Source: Mariaggregatimicrobium sp964498785 | Lineage (GTDB): Bacteria > Zhuqueibacterota > Zhuqueibacteria > Thermofontimicrobiales > Thiofontviventaceae | Length of the DNA stretch: 37,528 nt | Reading direction: 5' to 3' | Assembly: GCA_964498785.1 (NCBI GenBank) | Contig: CAZCJL010000063.1 | Coordinates: 1 to 37,528, forward strand | Shown: piece by piece, positions 1-9,033 of the stretch | Layout: each line of letters opens with the position of its first letter | Numbering within the stretch: position 1 is the first letter of the stretch | Translations under genes and position numbers: made by a program | Notes under the pieces: generated by a model | The model's database searches: none | What the model was told of the DNA's origin: nothing | What the model saw: only the letters and a program-made list of their open reading frames with translations

Positions 1-62
1 TTTGCGTAACGTTTCGAAAATAATAACTCTGTGTACTCTGAGCCTCTGTGGCAATAACTTTT
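1..62. other. Left-edge intergenic sequence downstream of the Wzc-like gene
   Basis: This short stretch follows the stop of the minus-strand Wzc-like gene. Around 28-52 it holds a run of near-repeated CTCTGTG/CTCTGAG/CTCTGTGG words, a low-complexity type often seen between genes in some uncultured bacteria. No gene, promoter or clear terminator hairpin is visible. Confidence 0.4.
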
Positions 63-2333
63 TCAGGTTAAAGAAGAAAACTGCCGCGTCAACAATCGTT
101 TTAAAAACACATGCACAACGTTCCGGGGTTTATCTATTTCACCGAAAATCGGATCGAGGAAATCCTGGTTCATTTCATTCAACACAACTCCCAAAAAGTG
201 CGGTCGCGCGTTTTTTAGAACCTGTAAAGTCCGGTTGTCGGCTTCATGAAACGTATTTCCGGATTTTACTATGAGCAGCGATATGTCGGCTTCATTTATT
301 ATTTCAGTAGCATCCGCAAATTCATTCATTGCCGGCGTGTCAATGAGTATAATATCGAACGATTCTTTCATTTCCTTAACCCATGCATGCAATGTTGAAG
401 CGCTGGCGATTTCGCTTATTGAAAAGAGCGATTCTTTGGCACATAGCGCGCTCAAATTTTCAATGCTGGTATCGGTCAATCCATTGAAGAGCGAACAGCG
501 ACCAAGAAGAATGTCCTGCAACCAATGTTTCGGCTGAATTTCCAAAAAATCTTCCAGCGAGGGTCTTCTTAAATTTGCGTCAATGAGCACAGTTCGGTAG
601 TGGGCAAGCGCAAACAACATTCCCAGTGTTGTTGTCAAAAGGCTTTTCCCTTCTTCGGACTTTGAACTGGTTATTAAAACAACCTTACCATCGCCTTTTA
701 AATTAGTAATCTGATTTCTGAACTTGCGTAGTGATTCTTTGAATAATTTCTGCTCGATATTCTGAGGCTTGCTTAGCAGGTTGTAGTTGTTTTCCGGATC
801 AATGTGAATTTTCGGCACGCCAGTTATGGCCCGACTTTCAGTCAACCGCTCCACTTGTTTGATCGTGCGAATGCTCACATCAAAGTATTCCATGATGAAA
901 ATTGAAACGACACCGAAAATGAAACTTCCCATGCCGGCCAGCATGGCCAGAATTTTTCGTTTCGAAGACATCGGATACTGTGGCGGGAATGCGCGCTCCA
1001 CAACTTTCAAATTCGAAGAAGACATGGAATTGCTCTCGTAAGTACGGGCCAGGTTCAGCTTTTCAAGCATTTCCAGGTACTCTTGTTCTGCTACCTGAAT
1101 TTCCCGATTTAGTTGTGCGAAAGTCGCTTCCAGCGGCGCAAAGCTGTTGGAGATTTTTTTCAATCGAATCACTTCCCGCTGAATTACCTCGCGCCTGGCT
1201 TTTGTCATTTCCAGCTCAATTTGATTATCTATCCGTCGAGACGCCATATCCTGCCGCGATACCTGCGGATCGATATAATGCCCAAACCACTGTTGGTGCA
1301 CTAACTTTTTTATTTTATCCCGAATCTCTGTTATTTCCGATTCTAAATCTGCAATGTTTTTTTTTTCAAATTCATAACTGCGGATTAAATATTCTTTTTC
1401 CAGTTTCTTCAATTTATTGGTTAACTCAATAATTTCAGAATTCGTGGTCATCACATTCGGGGAGACCATCGACACGCCAACATTGGACAATGTGCTCTCA
1501 ATTTTCCAGATGGACGCCTTGAGTGTTTCAATGGTTTGCTCGCTTTCGTCCAATAAATCTTCATACTTCTCAAGTTGAGTCACAACGCTTTTAATTTGTT
1601 CCGATAGCATGATGATGTTATTGGTTTCCTTGAATATTTTTAATTCTTCTTCTTTGAAATGCAATTTTTGAGCTGCTTTTTTTACCTGGGCTTCGAAAAA
1701 TATTCTTGATTGACTGCTTTCACCGGCAACCAACCGCCTGTATTTTTCAATGAATACATCTGTTAGTGTATTGAGCGCAAAAATTATAAACTCTGGATTT
1801 TGATCTTCTAAAACGATTCTCAGAAAATCACTATCCCCGATTTGATAAATCTTAAAACTTTTAGCCACTGCCATAAAATCATAGTCACGATCTTTTGCCA
1901 GTTTTTTAATAAGATAATTATCCTCCCGGCTTCGCTCAACAAAAACAGAATCAGTTAAAATGTCTTTTATAATGCCAATTGCTTTTTCAATATCGTGACC
2001 AGAAAAATTTGGATTTTCTGCAAATGATATTCGAAATGGTTTATCCGACGTCAAATCATGGAGCAACAAACGGAAGCCAACCTCCTCATAAACGGAGCGG
2101 GATCGTGCTAATTCCAACATGTTCATGGTTTGTTTTATCCGCTCAAACGCTTTGGTTGATGCATCGATGGCGACACCGCTGCCGGTTAGTCCCATGGAAA
2201 TCATCACATGCGAGGAATACGTTTTGGGCTGATTCCACGTCGCAAAAATAGTGAGGGTAACTGCGACCATCGGAAAAATTGTTAAAATCAATATTCTTTT
2301 CCGGATGATTCGTATGAAATTAACAAAATCCAT
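63..2333 (-). CDS. Wzc-like polysaccharide co-polymerase / chain-length ATPase
   Basis: This 756-residue protein has the layout of a Wzc/GumC-type exopolysaccharide co-polymerase. An N-terminal membrane segment near residues 12-30 is followed by a Wzz-type periplasmic region with long coiled coils (about 200-450). A second membrane segment lies near 480-500, followed by a cytoplasmic P-loop ATPase. The ATPase shows a Walker A (TSSKSEEGKS, about 555-564), a Walker A' (VLIDANLRRP, about 582-591) and a Walker B (ILIDTP, about 661-667). Such proteins control chain length during Wzy-dependent export. The tyrosine-rich tail of bacterial tyrosine kinases is missing: there is no tyrosine in roughly the last 175 residues, so autokinase activity is doubtful. 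It directly abuts the TolC-like gene, with a sugar transferase upstream, and looks like the last gene of that operon. Confidence 0.9.
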   Translation of the reverse strand: MDFVNFIRIIRKRILILTIFPMVAVTLTIFATWNQPKTYSSHVMISMGLTGSGVAIDASTKAFERIKQTMNMLELARSRSVYEEVGFRLLLHDLTSDKPFRISFAENPNFSGHDIEKAIGIIKDILTDSVFVERSREDNYLIKKLAKDRDYDFMAVAKSFKIYQIGDSDFLRIVLEDQNPEFIIFALNTLTDVFIEKYRRLVAGESSQSRIFFEAQVKKAAQKLHFKEEELKIFKETNNIIMLSEQIKSVVTQLEKYEDLLDESEQTIETLKASIWKIESTLSNVGVSMVSPNVMTTNSEIIELTNKLKKLEKEYLIRSYEFEKKNIADLESEITEIRDKIKKLVHQQWFGHYIDPQVSRQDMASRRIDNQIELEMTKARREVIQREVIRLKKISNSFAPLEATFAQLNREIQVAEQEYLEMLEKLNLARTYESNSMSSSNLKVVERAFPPQYPMSSKRKILAMLAGMGSFIFGVVSIFIMEYFDVSIRTIKQVERLTESRAITGVPKIHIDPENNYNLLSKPQNIEQKLFKESLRKFRNQITNLKGDGKVVLITSSKSEEGKSLLTTTLGMLFALAHYRTVLIDANLRRPSLEDFLEIQPKHWLQDILLGRCSLFNGLTDTSIENLSALCAKESLFSISEIASASTLHAWVKEMKESFDIILIDTPAMNEFADATEIINEADISLLIVKSGNTFHEADNRTLQVLKNARPHFLGVVLNEMNQDFLDPIFGEIDKPRNVVHVFLKRLLTRQFSSLT

Positions 2334-3017
2334 CTAATTATGTGCCAGTTTCATCAATACTGCTTTCGCCGTTTTTACATCCAATTCTGCCACAAGTAAA
2401 TCTTCCATTACTTCAGTTCTCTCATCAACCGCTTTTGTATATTCCTCCAGCGGTAGTTCACCATTTTTGAATTTTATAACGATAACAGCGTATTTATCCG
2501 AGATTGCCTGGTATCTTTCCAGTTGCACCCGATAGCTTTGTATGGCTTTTTTGAACTGGATATAAAGTGTCAGCAATTCATATTTGAGATCTGCCCGGGA
2601 ATAGATGAATTCATGCTCCGCCTTGCGAAGCTCTATTTTTGCCTGGCGAATCTTGCTTGGTGCTGTAAAAATCGACTCAAAATCAAGCTGGACGTTGATC
2701 CCAAATTTTGGAACAATGCCAATCGCATTTTGCGTTGCATCCGTTGCCTGATTGAATTGAAATCCAAGTTTTAAATTTCGGAGAAACGCCATTTTGCTTT
2801 GGAAAACATTCATTTCGCGAAGTGAAATTTCTTCCTTTTTAATTAACAACATCGGGTTTTTTTCAATGACTTTTGCTAATAAAGAATCAAAACCGGTTGT
2901 GTCGATATGGGTTATCTGCTGTCCCCTTGTCGTTACTGGTAACAGTGCCAAAAGAGTTATTAATAGTAGTAACCAAATTTTATGTTGACATAAATACATA
3001 ATTCGTCGATACTTCAT
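2334..3017 (-). CDS. Half-size TolC-like outer-membrane export protein
   Basis: The start at 3017 is chosen because it places a signal peptide at the N-terminus (basic MKYRR, then the hydrophobic LLLLITLLALLP). It lies only two bases past the stop of the sugar transferase; an in-frame start at 3083 would overlap that gene. The mature part is helical with heptad-like stretches: a segment starting FDSLLAKVIEKNP and a C-terminal segment with LDVKTAKAVLMKL. This is the pattern of one TolC/OEP repeat. At about 227 residues it is half the usual 400-480, so it would carry only one of the two repeats and might need to oligomerise differently or pair with another protein. Its place between a sugar transferase and a Wzc-like protein points to polysaccharide export. 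TolC membership is inferred from pattern and context. Confidence 0.65.
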   Translation of the reverse strand: MKYRRIMYLCQHKIWLLLLITLLALLPVTTRGQQITHIDTTGFDSLLAKVIEKNPMLLIKKEEISLREMNVFQSKMAFLRNLKLGFQFNQATDATQNAIGIVPKFGINVQLDFESIFTAPSKIRQAKIELRKAEHEFIYSRADLKYELLTLYIQFKKAIQSYRVQLERYQAISDKYAVIVIKFKNGELPLEEYTKAVDERTEVMEDLLVAELDVKTAKAVLMKLAHN

Positions 3018-3019
3018 AT

Positions 3020-3838
3020 TTAAACATTTTCGCTTTGCAAAAGTGCGGGAATTGTTTTTAGAATGATTTTCAGATCGTTCCAAAACGAATAACTGCGTGC
3101 GTACTGATTATCCAAATCAATGCGTTCCTGCTCCGACATATCCTTTTTCCCGCGTTTGGTCACTTGCCATAAACCAGTTAATCCGGCAGGCGCCATAAAA
3201 CGTTCCGCCCATGAATCAGTGGTCAGCTTTTCAGCCTCATACAAAGGCAATGGTCTGTTGCCAACTAATGACATATCTCCTTTGAGAATATTTATGAATT
3301 GCGGGAGTTCATCGATGCTCAGTTTTCGGAGCCACTTTCCAACTCTGGTAATTCGGGGATCGTCAACAAATTTATAAAATGTGTCATCTTCAGATGATTT
3401 TTGCTGTGAAAATTGTTCTTCAGAAATTTTTCCCTGATCACCAAAAAGATATACCGTATTTGAAGGTTCCAGGTCTTCCTTATCCCATTCAATATAACCG
3501 TCCGAGTCTTTTGGTGTTGTCTTATCCGTCTTGTCTTTGCTGTATGCATTTAAATGAGAGAGCTCTTTTAAACGCGAATCTGCATCCGTGTACATTGTTC
3601 TGAATTTGAGAATTTCAATAATATCGTACCCGGTGCCGGTTCGTTTTGATTTATATAAAGCAGGGCCTCTGGAATCTAATTTTATAATGATAACAACAAG
3701 CAACAAAATCGGGGATAACAGAATTAACGCTGTTCCTGAAACGAGAATATCAAATATTCTTTTGGGGAGCGGCATTTTATACCTTCCCTCGATATTTTTG
3801 TTATTCTGTACAGTATAGATTTTTTTGTGCTGTTTCAT
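3020..3838 (-). CDS. Undecaprenyl-phosphate sugar-1-phosphate transferase (bacterial sugar transferase)
   Basis: The protein matches the bacterial sugar transferase family (WbaP/PssY/EpsL-like) that loads the first sugar phosphate onto undecaprenyl phosphate. It has a hydrophobic re-entrant membrane helix with KRIFDILVSG and LLSPILLLVVIIIKLDS near residues 26-55. The family motifs ILKFRTM, DPRITRVGKWLRKLSIDELPQ (with the catalytic DE pair), NILKGDMSLVGNRP and GLTGLWQV follow. A polar, charge-rich insert of about 60 residues sits between FRTM and DPRIT. The start at 3838 gives 272 residues. An internal ATG at 3775, preceded by a GGGAAGG-type ribosome site, would begin just before the membrane helix and is an equally good choice. 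It heads the exopolysaccharide operon with the TolC-like and Wzc-like genes. Confidence 0.93.
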   Translation of the reverse strand: MKQHKKIYTVQNNKNIEGRYKMPLPKRIFDILVSGTALILLSPILLLVVIIIKLDSRGPALYKSKRTGTGYDIIEILKFRTMYTDADSRLKELSHLNAYSKDKTDKTTPKDSDGYIEWDKEDLEPSNTVYLFGDQGKISEEQFSQQKSSEDDTFYKFVDDPRITRVGKWLRKLSIDELPQFINILKGDMSLVGNRPLPLYEAEKLTTDSWAERFMAPAGLTGLWQVTKRGKKDMSEQERIDLDNQYARSYSFWNDLKIILKTIPALLQSENV

Positions 3839-3954
3839 TTTGTTACGTGCCTCTTTGAAATTTTTTATAGTGAAAATACCTAATATCGAAATTCATTATT
3901 TAAAACCTGAAATTCTGGAATAGTAATAATTATTTGCAATACTTGATTGATTAA

Positions 3955-4144
3955 TCTGGCGTGCATCGCTTTCAGAGCCTGTCCATGTACTTTGATATCG
4001 TCGGGAAAACCCTTGCGAAGGTTTCGCTACAACATACTATATAGATAAATTCATGAATACGTATCAAGATACAGCTTGTCCCGTTTTGAAAAACCTTCGC
4101 AAGGGTAGTTCCTGGACGAGCTCTAAAGGCATCGCACTCCGGAT
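3955..4144. repeat. MITE-like element, core 1, copy A
   Basis: This is a non-coding element of about 190 bp filling the gap between the exopolysaccharide and signalling operons. Its ends are imperfect inverted repeats of about 36 bases: left 3955-3990, containing AGAGCCTGTCCA; right 4108-4144, containing GTTCCTGGAC and GCACTCCGGA. Inside, ACCCTTGCGAAGGTTT (4009-4024) pairs with AAACCTTCGCAAGGGT (4091-4106). The same core occurs in opposite orientation at 18323-18511 and in degenerate form at 15586-15746. It has no coding capacity, as expected of a passively moved miniature element. Confidence 0.75.
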
Positions 4145-4157
4145 TCATTTTATAAAT

Positions 4158-4535
4158 TCAATTATCCAGCCGACGTAATATATTTTCAATCCGAATCACA
4201 AGTTCTTCCGGATTAAACGGTTTTACCATATAATCTTCTGCGCCCAATTTCAAACCTTTAATACGATCCGTACTCTGTGCTTTTGCCGTAAGAAAAATTA
4301 CCGGAATATTTTTCAAATCGGTCTGCAGATGTAAATTTTGAATAAACTCATAGCCGTTCACGACGGGCATATTGATATCTGCCACGATCAAATCCGGCGT
4401 TGTTCCGCTATCAATCAGGTCCAGTGCTTGTTGGCCGTTCTCGGCAGAAATTACATCATATCTTTTACCCAGATTATATTCAAGTAATCGGCGCATGTTA
4501 GTATCATCGTCAATAATCAAAATGTTTTTTTTCAT
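4158..4535 (-). CDS. Single-domain response regulator (CheY-like receiver)
   Basis: This is a 125-residue stand-alone receiver beginning MKKNILIIDDD. The acidic pair in IIDDD, the phospho-acceptor Asp in DLIVADINMP, the Thr of VIFLTA and the Lys of MVKPF are all present. There is no output domain, so it likely passes phosphate on or binds a partner. The ATG at 4535 is preferred over an upstream in-frame TTG at 4562, because receivers usually start just before the first beta strand. It lies 47 bases after a receiver-kinase gene and two genes after a hybrid kinase, so all three probably share a transcript and a phosphorelay. The exopolysaccharide genes downstream are a plausible but unproven target. 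Confidence 0.9.
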   Translation of the reverse strand: MKKNILIIDDDTNMRRLLEYNLGKRYDVISAENGQQALDLIDSGTTPDLIVADINMPVVNGYEFIQNLHLQTDLKNIPVIFLTAKAQSTDRIKGLKLGAEDYMVKPFNPEELVIRIENILRRLDN

Positions 4536-4582
4536 GATTCTATTCTCAATTAAAGTTGACAAGCTATTTAAATAATGATTGT

Positions 4583-5686
4583 TTATTCCTGCAACGGCAA
4601 CAGTATTTTAAATGTTGTTCCTTTCCCCTCAGCGCTGTAAACCTCAATTTTACCCTGATGAGATTCCACAATTTCTTTCACAATCGGCAATCCCAGACCT
4701 GTGCCCTCAATTTCCGTTCCTGGCCGATGAACGCGATAAAACTTTTCGAATATCCGTGGCAAATCTTTTTCAGGAATTCCAAGGCCGTTATCTTCAATCC
4801 GCAGTTCGGCAAAAGAACCATTCGTAGACAGCGTCATTTTTACAATACCGCCTTTGTTTGAAAATTTAATCGCGTTACCAACAAGATTTAGCAGCGTTTG
4901 CTTGATAGCATCCCGGTCTGCATTGACTTTTGTCGGATGGTTTTCCATATCGTATTTTATTTTAATTCCTTTGGACTCACATAGAATTTTTTGACTGTGG
5001 TATACTTCCTCGATTAAAGGATTAATGTTCACAGGCTCAAGATTATATGAAATAGTGCGCGACTCAATTCGGGAAATACTGAGAACATTTTCAATCAACC
5101 TGGAAAGCCGTTTGCTTTCGTCATAAATAATTTTTACGAATTCGCGTTGAGTGGCGCTATCCATATTTGGATCATTCAAAATGGTGCTCGAAAAACCAAG
5201 TATTGATGTTAACGGCGTTCTTAATTCATGAGATACACTGGAAACAAAATCGCTTTTCATTTGGCTGCTTTCGATCAATGCGCGCTCATATTGACGCCTC
5301 AGGATATTCACTTTCACACGGGCCAGCACCTCTTCCGGAAGAAACGGTTTGGTGATGTAATCCAGCCCGCCAGCCTCAAACGCCTTTAATTTGCTCGTTG
5401 TATCAGTCAAGGCGGTGATGAAAAGCACCGGAATGTCTTTTGTGGCGCTATTGGATTTAAGTTTTTTACATACTTCAAAACCATTCATCTCTGGCATCAT
5501 GATGTCTAAAAGAATCAGATCGATTTTTTTATTCTGAACAAATTCTATCGCATCTTTACCACTTTGTGAAAGAGCCACCCGATAGTTATACTTCTTCAAA
5601 AAGCTCCCTAATATTTGCAAATTAATCGGGGTGTCATCCACAATTAGAATAAGCGATCTATTTTCATCAGAATTAGAATTTAGCAT
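4583..5686 (-). CDS. Receiver-histidine kinase (REC-HisKA-HATPase)
   Basis: This 367-residue soluble protein starts with a receiver domain (about 10-130; acidic pair D17/D18, phospho-acceptor D61 in LLDIMMP, K113 in ITKPF). A short linker leads to a HisKA dimerisation helix with the H-box SHELRTP (phospho-histidine H153). The HATPase domain follows, with an N-box NLVGNAIKFSN, a G1 box EDNGLGIP and a G2 box GTGLGLPIV. There is no membrane segment or separate sensor domain, so input probably comes by phosphotransfer onto D61, for example from the hybrid kinase encoded 18 bases upstream. This receiver-first order is common in phosphorelay intermediates. Confidence 0.93.
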   Translation of the reverse strand: MLNSNSDENRSLILIVDDTPINLQILGSFLKKYNYRVALSQSGKDAIEFVQNKKIDLILLDIMMPEMNGFEVCKKLKSNSATKDIPVLFITALTDTTSKLKAFEAGGLDYITKPFLPEEVLARVKVNILRRQYERALIESSQMKSDFVSSVSHELRTPLTSILGFSSTILNDPNMDSATQREFVKIIYDESKRLSRLIENVLSISRIESRTISYNLEPVNINPLIEEVYHSQKILCESKGIKIKYDMENHPTKVNADRDAIKQTLLNLVGNAIKFSNKGGIVKMTLSTNGSFAELRIEDNGLGIPEKDLPRIFEKFYRVHRPGTEIEGTGLGLPIVKEIVESHQGKIEVYSAEGKGTTFKILLPLQE

Positions 5687-5704
5687 TATTTATCGGCTTC
5701 GCAT

Positions 5705-8170
5705 TTATTTCGTATCATTCAATAAACTATCGGTTATTTGGGTAAAAGAATTTAATAATTTGTTAATTTCAGCGATATTGAAATTTTGAACAGCTTCAAG
5801 CAATTCATGGGAATAAGACTTCATTCCTTCAATTGTGTATTCTTCTGCCAGGTTTAAAAGCATTGTGGAAAATGTTTCAACAGTCTCCATTTCTTTTGCG
5901 CCCTTCAAATTTTCCCATTCCGGAATGAATTTTTCCCGGATTAATTCTAACACTTTTTCACGATCTTCAACATTTTTAAAGTCAAAGAAATTACTCATGC
6001 TTTCTTCCTCAGTATTCATTGAGGGAGTAGCGCGTTGCACTTTATTTAGAAATCGGGAAAGCTCAGTAAAGAGTCTTGAAATATTTATGGGTTTAAAAAG
6101 AGTCCCATCAAATCCATGCTGTATCAGTTTCTCCTGGCTATCATGCGTCGCTGAGGCAGTCAATGCAATGATTTTAATCTCACGGGTGTGTGCATTTTGT
6201 TTAATAATGCGGGTCGCTTCGATCCCATCCATGCCCGGCATTTTTAAGTCCATTAGCACAACGTCGGGATGGTGGTCTGTGGCGACGCGAATAGATTCCT
6301 GACCATCCCCGGCTTCAAATACGTTTAATCCGGCAAGAGTCAGCCATTCGTATAACATTTTACGGTTGGAAGGGACATCGTCAACAACAAGCACAGATGC
6401 CTTTTCAAACGAAATCTGGTTGGGATCGATCAGCGCCATATCCATTCCTGTCGTCGGAACTATCGACGCCACATCCACTGTCTTCAACCGGATTTCAAAT
6501 ATGCTTCCCTTATCAACGATGCTCTGAACTGAAATCTCACCATTCATCATTTCGACAAGCCTTTTGGTAATGGCCAGTCCGAGACCTGTCCCTCCGTATT
6601 TCCTGTTAGTTTGTCCATCCTGCTGACTGAATCTGCCAAATATTTTTTCCAACGCATCGGCTGGTATTCCGATCCCGGAATCAGTAACCGAGATTATCAA
6701 TTCAATTTTGCTGCCATCCGCATTAATATCAGATTTGCGAGCCGAAAGAATTATTTGCCCGGATTCTGTAAATTTTACAGCGTTGCCCACAACATTTAGC
6801 AATACTTGCCGGATTCGCTTTTCATCCAGCAACAATGACGATGGCAATTGGCTGTCAATTTCAACTACAAAATGTAATTTTTTTTCTGCAATTTGATCTT
6901 CAAAAACGTCTTTGATTTCATTGAAGATGTAAAAAAGATTCACAGCCTTGTAGCTCAGTTTCATATTCCCGGCTTCAATTGTTGCTAAATCGAGAATGTC
7001 ATCAATCAGGGTTAATAGACTTTTACCGGCGCTTTGAATGGGTTCCAGGTAATTTTTCTTATTTTTTTCATCGAGATGTGTCGCCAACAATTCACTGAAA
7101 CCAAGAATTGCATTCATGGGTGTTCGAATTTCATGACTCATGTTTGCCAAAAATTCGCTTTTCGCTCTGTTTGCCGCTTCAGCTTGTTCTTTTGCTGATT
7201 TCAGACTTTCTTCTGCGTGTTTTCTGGCGGTAATGTCACGCATGGTGCCAACAATTTTTTCAGGCGTGCCGGTCTCATCCCTCTCAAGCCGAATTGAATA
7301 TGAACAAATGACTTCTTCGCCATTTTTCTTCCGCAACCTGACTTCAAAATCAGTGATTCGGTTATTCCGTTGAAGCGCTTTGATTAATTCCGTACGACTT
7401 TCCGGATTGACATAATAATCATAAATAGAAGTTCCGAGCAGTTCGTCTCTCGTGTATCCGCCAACATCCAATATGGAAGGACTGATTTCTAAAATTCGGC
7501 CATCGTCAACGTTCACTTCGGCATAAACATCCTGAATGCTATTAAAAATATTTCTGTATTTGTTTTCGCCTTGCTTTAGCTCGGTTGCTTTCCTTCGTAT
7601 CATTAATGAATCAGCCAAAATGCGTCCTGCAATCTCTAACAATTTTACATCATCAGATGACCATGTTTTCTGTTGTCGAACCGAGTCGAAACCAATAAAT
7701 CCAATAAGCTCTGCGTTGTTAATCAGCGGTACCACAAGCAGGGATTGAATATCCTGTTGTTCCAGTAGTTGCTTTTCCGAAAATGCTTCCGGCTTCATTT
7801 CTGAAATGAGAGGAATATGGATCGTTTCAAATTTATTTAATTTCGCGACCCACCAGGGAAATTCATTCGTCGATAAATCTTGCAGCATACCAATTTGAGG
7901 TTCCACACCTTCCTCGCACCATTCGTGGGTGTTGGACATAGCTCGTTGCGCACTGTCGAATAAAAATATATAATTTCTATCCGCGCCAGTGAAGCGACCT
8001 ATTTGCTCCATCGCGTTATTAATTTCAGTGTCAATTATTTCAAGTCGCGCATTAACAAATCGTTTTGAAATCGTTGTAATCAAATTTTCAAAATCAATGC
8101 GATACTGTAATTCATTCCGAATCTTTGTAATTTCATTATACATTTTTGTATAATTATCTAAACCTTTCAT
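5705..8170 (-). CDS. GAF-PAS hybrid histidine kinase with C-terminal receiver
   Basis: This 821-residue protein has no obvious membrane segment and should be a cytoplasmic sensor. In order it shows a short coiled start, a GAF domain (about 30-195, ending in LLVVPLINNAELIGFIGFD), and a PAS domain (about 203-318, ending GTMRDITARKHAEE). A HisKA helix with SHEIRTP (H346) and a HATPase follow (N-box NVVGNAVKF; G1 DSGIGIP; G2 GTGLGLAI). A receiver lies at about 590-705, with D641 in LMDLKMPGMDG. The last 110 residues form a helical tail without the HxxKG motif of an Hpt domain. It heads a three-gene signalling operon. The start is supported by a GGAG ribosome site just upstream. The signal sensed by GAF/PAS is unknown. 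Confidence 0.93.
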   Translation of the reverse strand: MKGLDNYTKMYNEITKIRNELQYRIDFENLITTISKRFVNARLEIIDTEINNAMEQIGRFTGADRNYIFLFDSAQRAMSNTHEWCEEGVEPQIGMLQDLSTNEFPWWVAKLNKFETIHIPLISEMKPEAFSEKQLLEQQDIQSLLVVPLINNAELIGFIGFDSVRQQKTWSSDDVKLLEIAGRILADSLMIRRKATELKQGENKYRNIFNSIQDVYAEVNVDDGRILEISPSILDVGGYTRDELLGTSIYDYYVNPESRTELIKALQRNNRITDFEVRLRKKNGEEVICSYSIRLERDETGTPEKIVGTMRDITARKHAEESLKSAKEQAEAANRAKSEFLANMSHEIRTPMNAILGFSELLATHLDEKNKKNYLEPIQSAGKSLLTLIDDILDLATIEAGNMKLSYKAVNLFYIFNEIKDVFEDQIAEKKLHFVVEIDSQLPSSLLLDEKRIRQVLLNVVGNAVKFTESGQIILSARKSDINADGSKIELIISVTDSGIGIPADALEKIFGRFSQQDGQTNRKYGGTGLGLAITKRLVEMMNGEISVQSIVDKGSIFEIRLKTVDVASIVPTTGMDMALIDPNQISFEKASVLVVDDVPSNRKMLYEWLTLAGLNVFEAGDGQESIRVATDHHPDVVLMDLKMPGMDGIEATRIIKQNAHTREIKIIALTASATHDSQEKLIQHGFDGTLFKPINISRLFTELSRFLNKVQRATPSMNTEEESMSNFFDFKNVEDREKVLELIREKFIPEWENLKGAKEMETVETFSTMLLNLAEEYTIEGMKSYSHELLEAVQNFNIAEINKLLNSFTQITDSLLNDTK

Positions 8171-8598
8171 GGATTCTCCATTGATAAAACGCTCAATTAG
8201 CCCTTGAAAATTGATTGTGGAATCTTATTTAAATATATTTTCGACATTTTTAGAACAATCTTGATGATATTATCCGGCAAACGTATTTATCTTTGGATTG
8301 AAGTTTGTTGATTGGTAGCTGGCTGGCGCGGGCATGATCAAAATATGGGATTGAATGAAAACTCTCATTTGGTATGATGAGAATTACGCTTTACAAGAAC
8401 GAATCTGCTTAAGGCGGATCATACCACGAAGCCTATTTCTTTATCAGGTTTCGTGGTATGAGATGCTTCATCCAGTAAAAGGATGGTTGGGAAAGAATAC
8501 TTTTATTACTGTTTTTCCCGGAAACTAATCATTTCTCACATTGAAGAGACTGCCTCTATTCTTCAATAACAACATAAATACTTTTTGCCGCAACAGCT
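8171..8598. other. Intergenic region upstream of the hybrid kinase
   Basis: This 428-base gap separates the hybrid kinase start from the glycosidase remnant. It should contain the minus-strand promoter of the signalling operon, but only weak AT-rich candidates are visible near 8225-8265. It also holds the core-2 repeat fragment at 8387-8475. A weak hairpin with TTGAAGA (8541-8547) and TCTTCAA (8560-8566) could end the remnant transcript. No convincing gene is present. Confidence 0.4.
8387..8475. repeat. Fragment of MITE-like core 2
   Basis: This segment carries a hairpin of 14-base arms with one mismatch: CATACCACGAAGCC at 8420-8433 and its partner at 8447-8460. Read on the minus strand, it aligns with the inner part of the element at 22932-23142: an ACCACGAA arm, a GATAAAGA-like middle, then GTGGTATGATCCGCCT. 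No terminal inverted repeats are visible, so it is a truncated or decayed copy in opposite orientation. Confidence 0.6.
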
Positions 8599-9033
8599 CT
8601 AAAACAGACCATAGTTGTTGTCATTTCCCAGCAGGTACATGAGCACACCGGGCACATCCTTAAATTCTTCCACCATTGCCCTGACTTCGGAAAGAAGATA
8701 TTCGCGCACACGCGGATCAGAATATTCTGTGTTTGCAATATAGGCGTCATCCAGCGTCACTCCATACCGTCCGAAGGAATGATTCAGCATGGTGTAAATC
8801 CCATATTTCTCGTAAATATACTGAACCCATGTCGGTTGAACGCCGGAATATTGCCGAATGGCATTCACCCCCATGCTTTTTAGTAACGACATTTCAGCAT
8901 TGAGCGCTGCCCTGATTACAGCTTCCGACTGCGCATTGCTCGCGGCAGGTGACAGGAGCAGTACAAATAATGCTGCCAGAACAAAGTAAATTCCGGTGAC
9001 CAATTGTATTGGTAAACCTCGCCGTGAAATCAT
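8599..9033 (-). pseudogene. Truncated GH2-like glycosidase remnant with signal peptide
   Basis: The 144-residue product begins with a signal peptide (hydrophobic core FVLAALFVLLLSP, then AASNAQ). It runs straight into what looks like the (beta/alpha)8 catalytic region of a GH2-type glycosidase: LLKSMGVNAIRQYSG, WVQYIYEKYGIYTMLNH, FGRYG, DVPGVLMYLLGNDNNYGLF. The frame then stops. The beta-sandwich domains usual before this region and the rest of the barrel after it are absent. The GNEN-type motif reads GNDN, so the Glu expected as acid/base is Asp. It therefore looks like an internally deleted, inactive relic. A functional short secreted protein cannot be excluded, because the remaining frame is intact. 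Family assignment is from recalled motif similarity. Confidence 0.6.

Noticed and set aside
8556..8750. 64-codon minus-strand frame overlapping the end of the glycosidase remnant
   Set aside because: It is Cys/Met-rich, overlaps the better frame and continues no glycosidase motif. I see no evidence that a frameshift would restore the enzyme.
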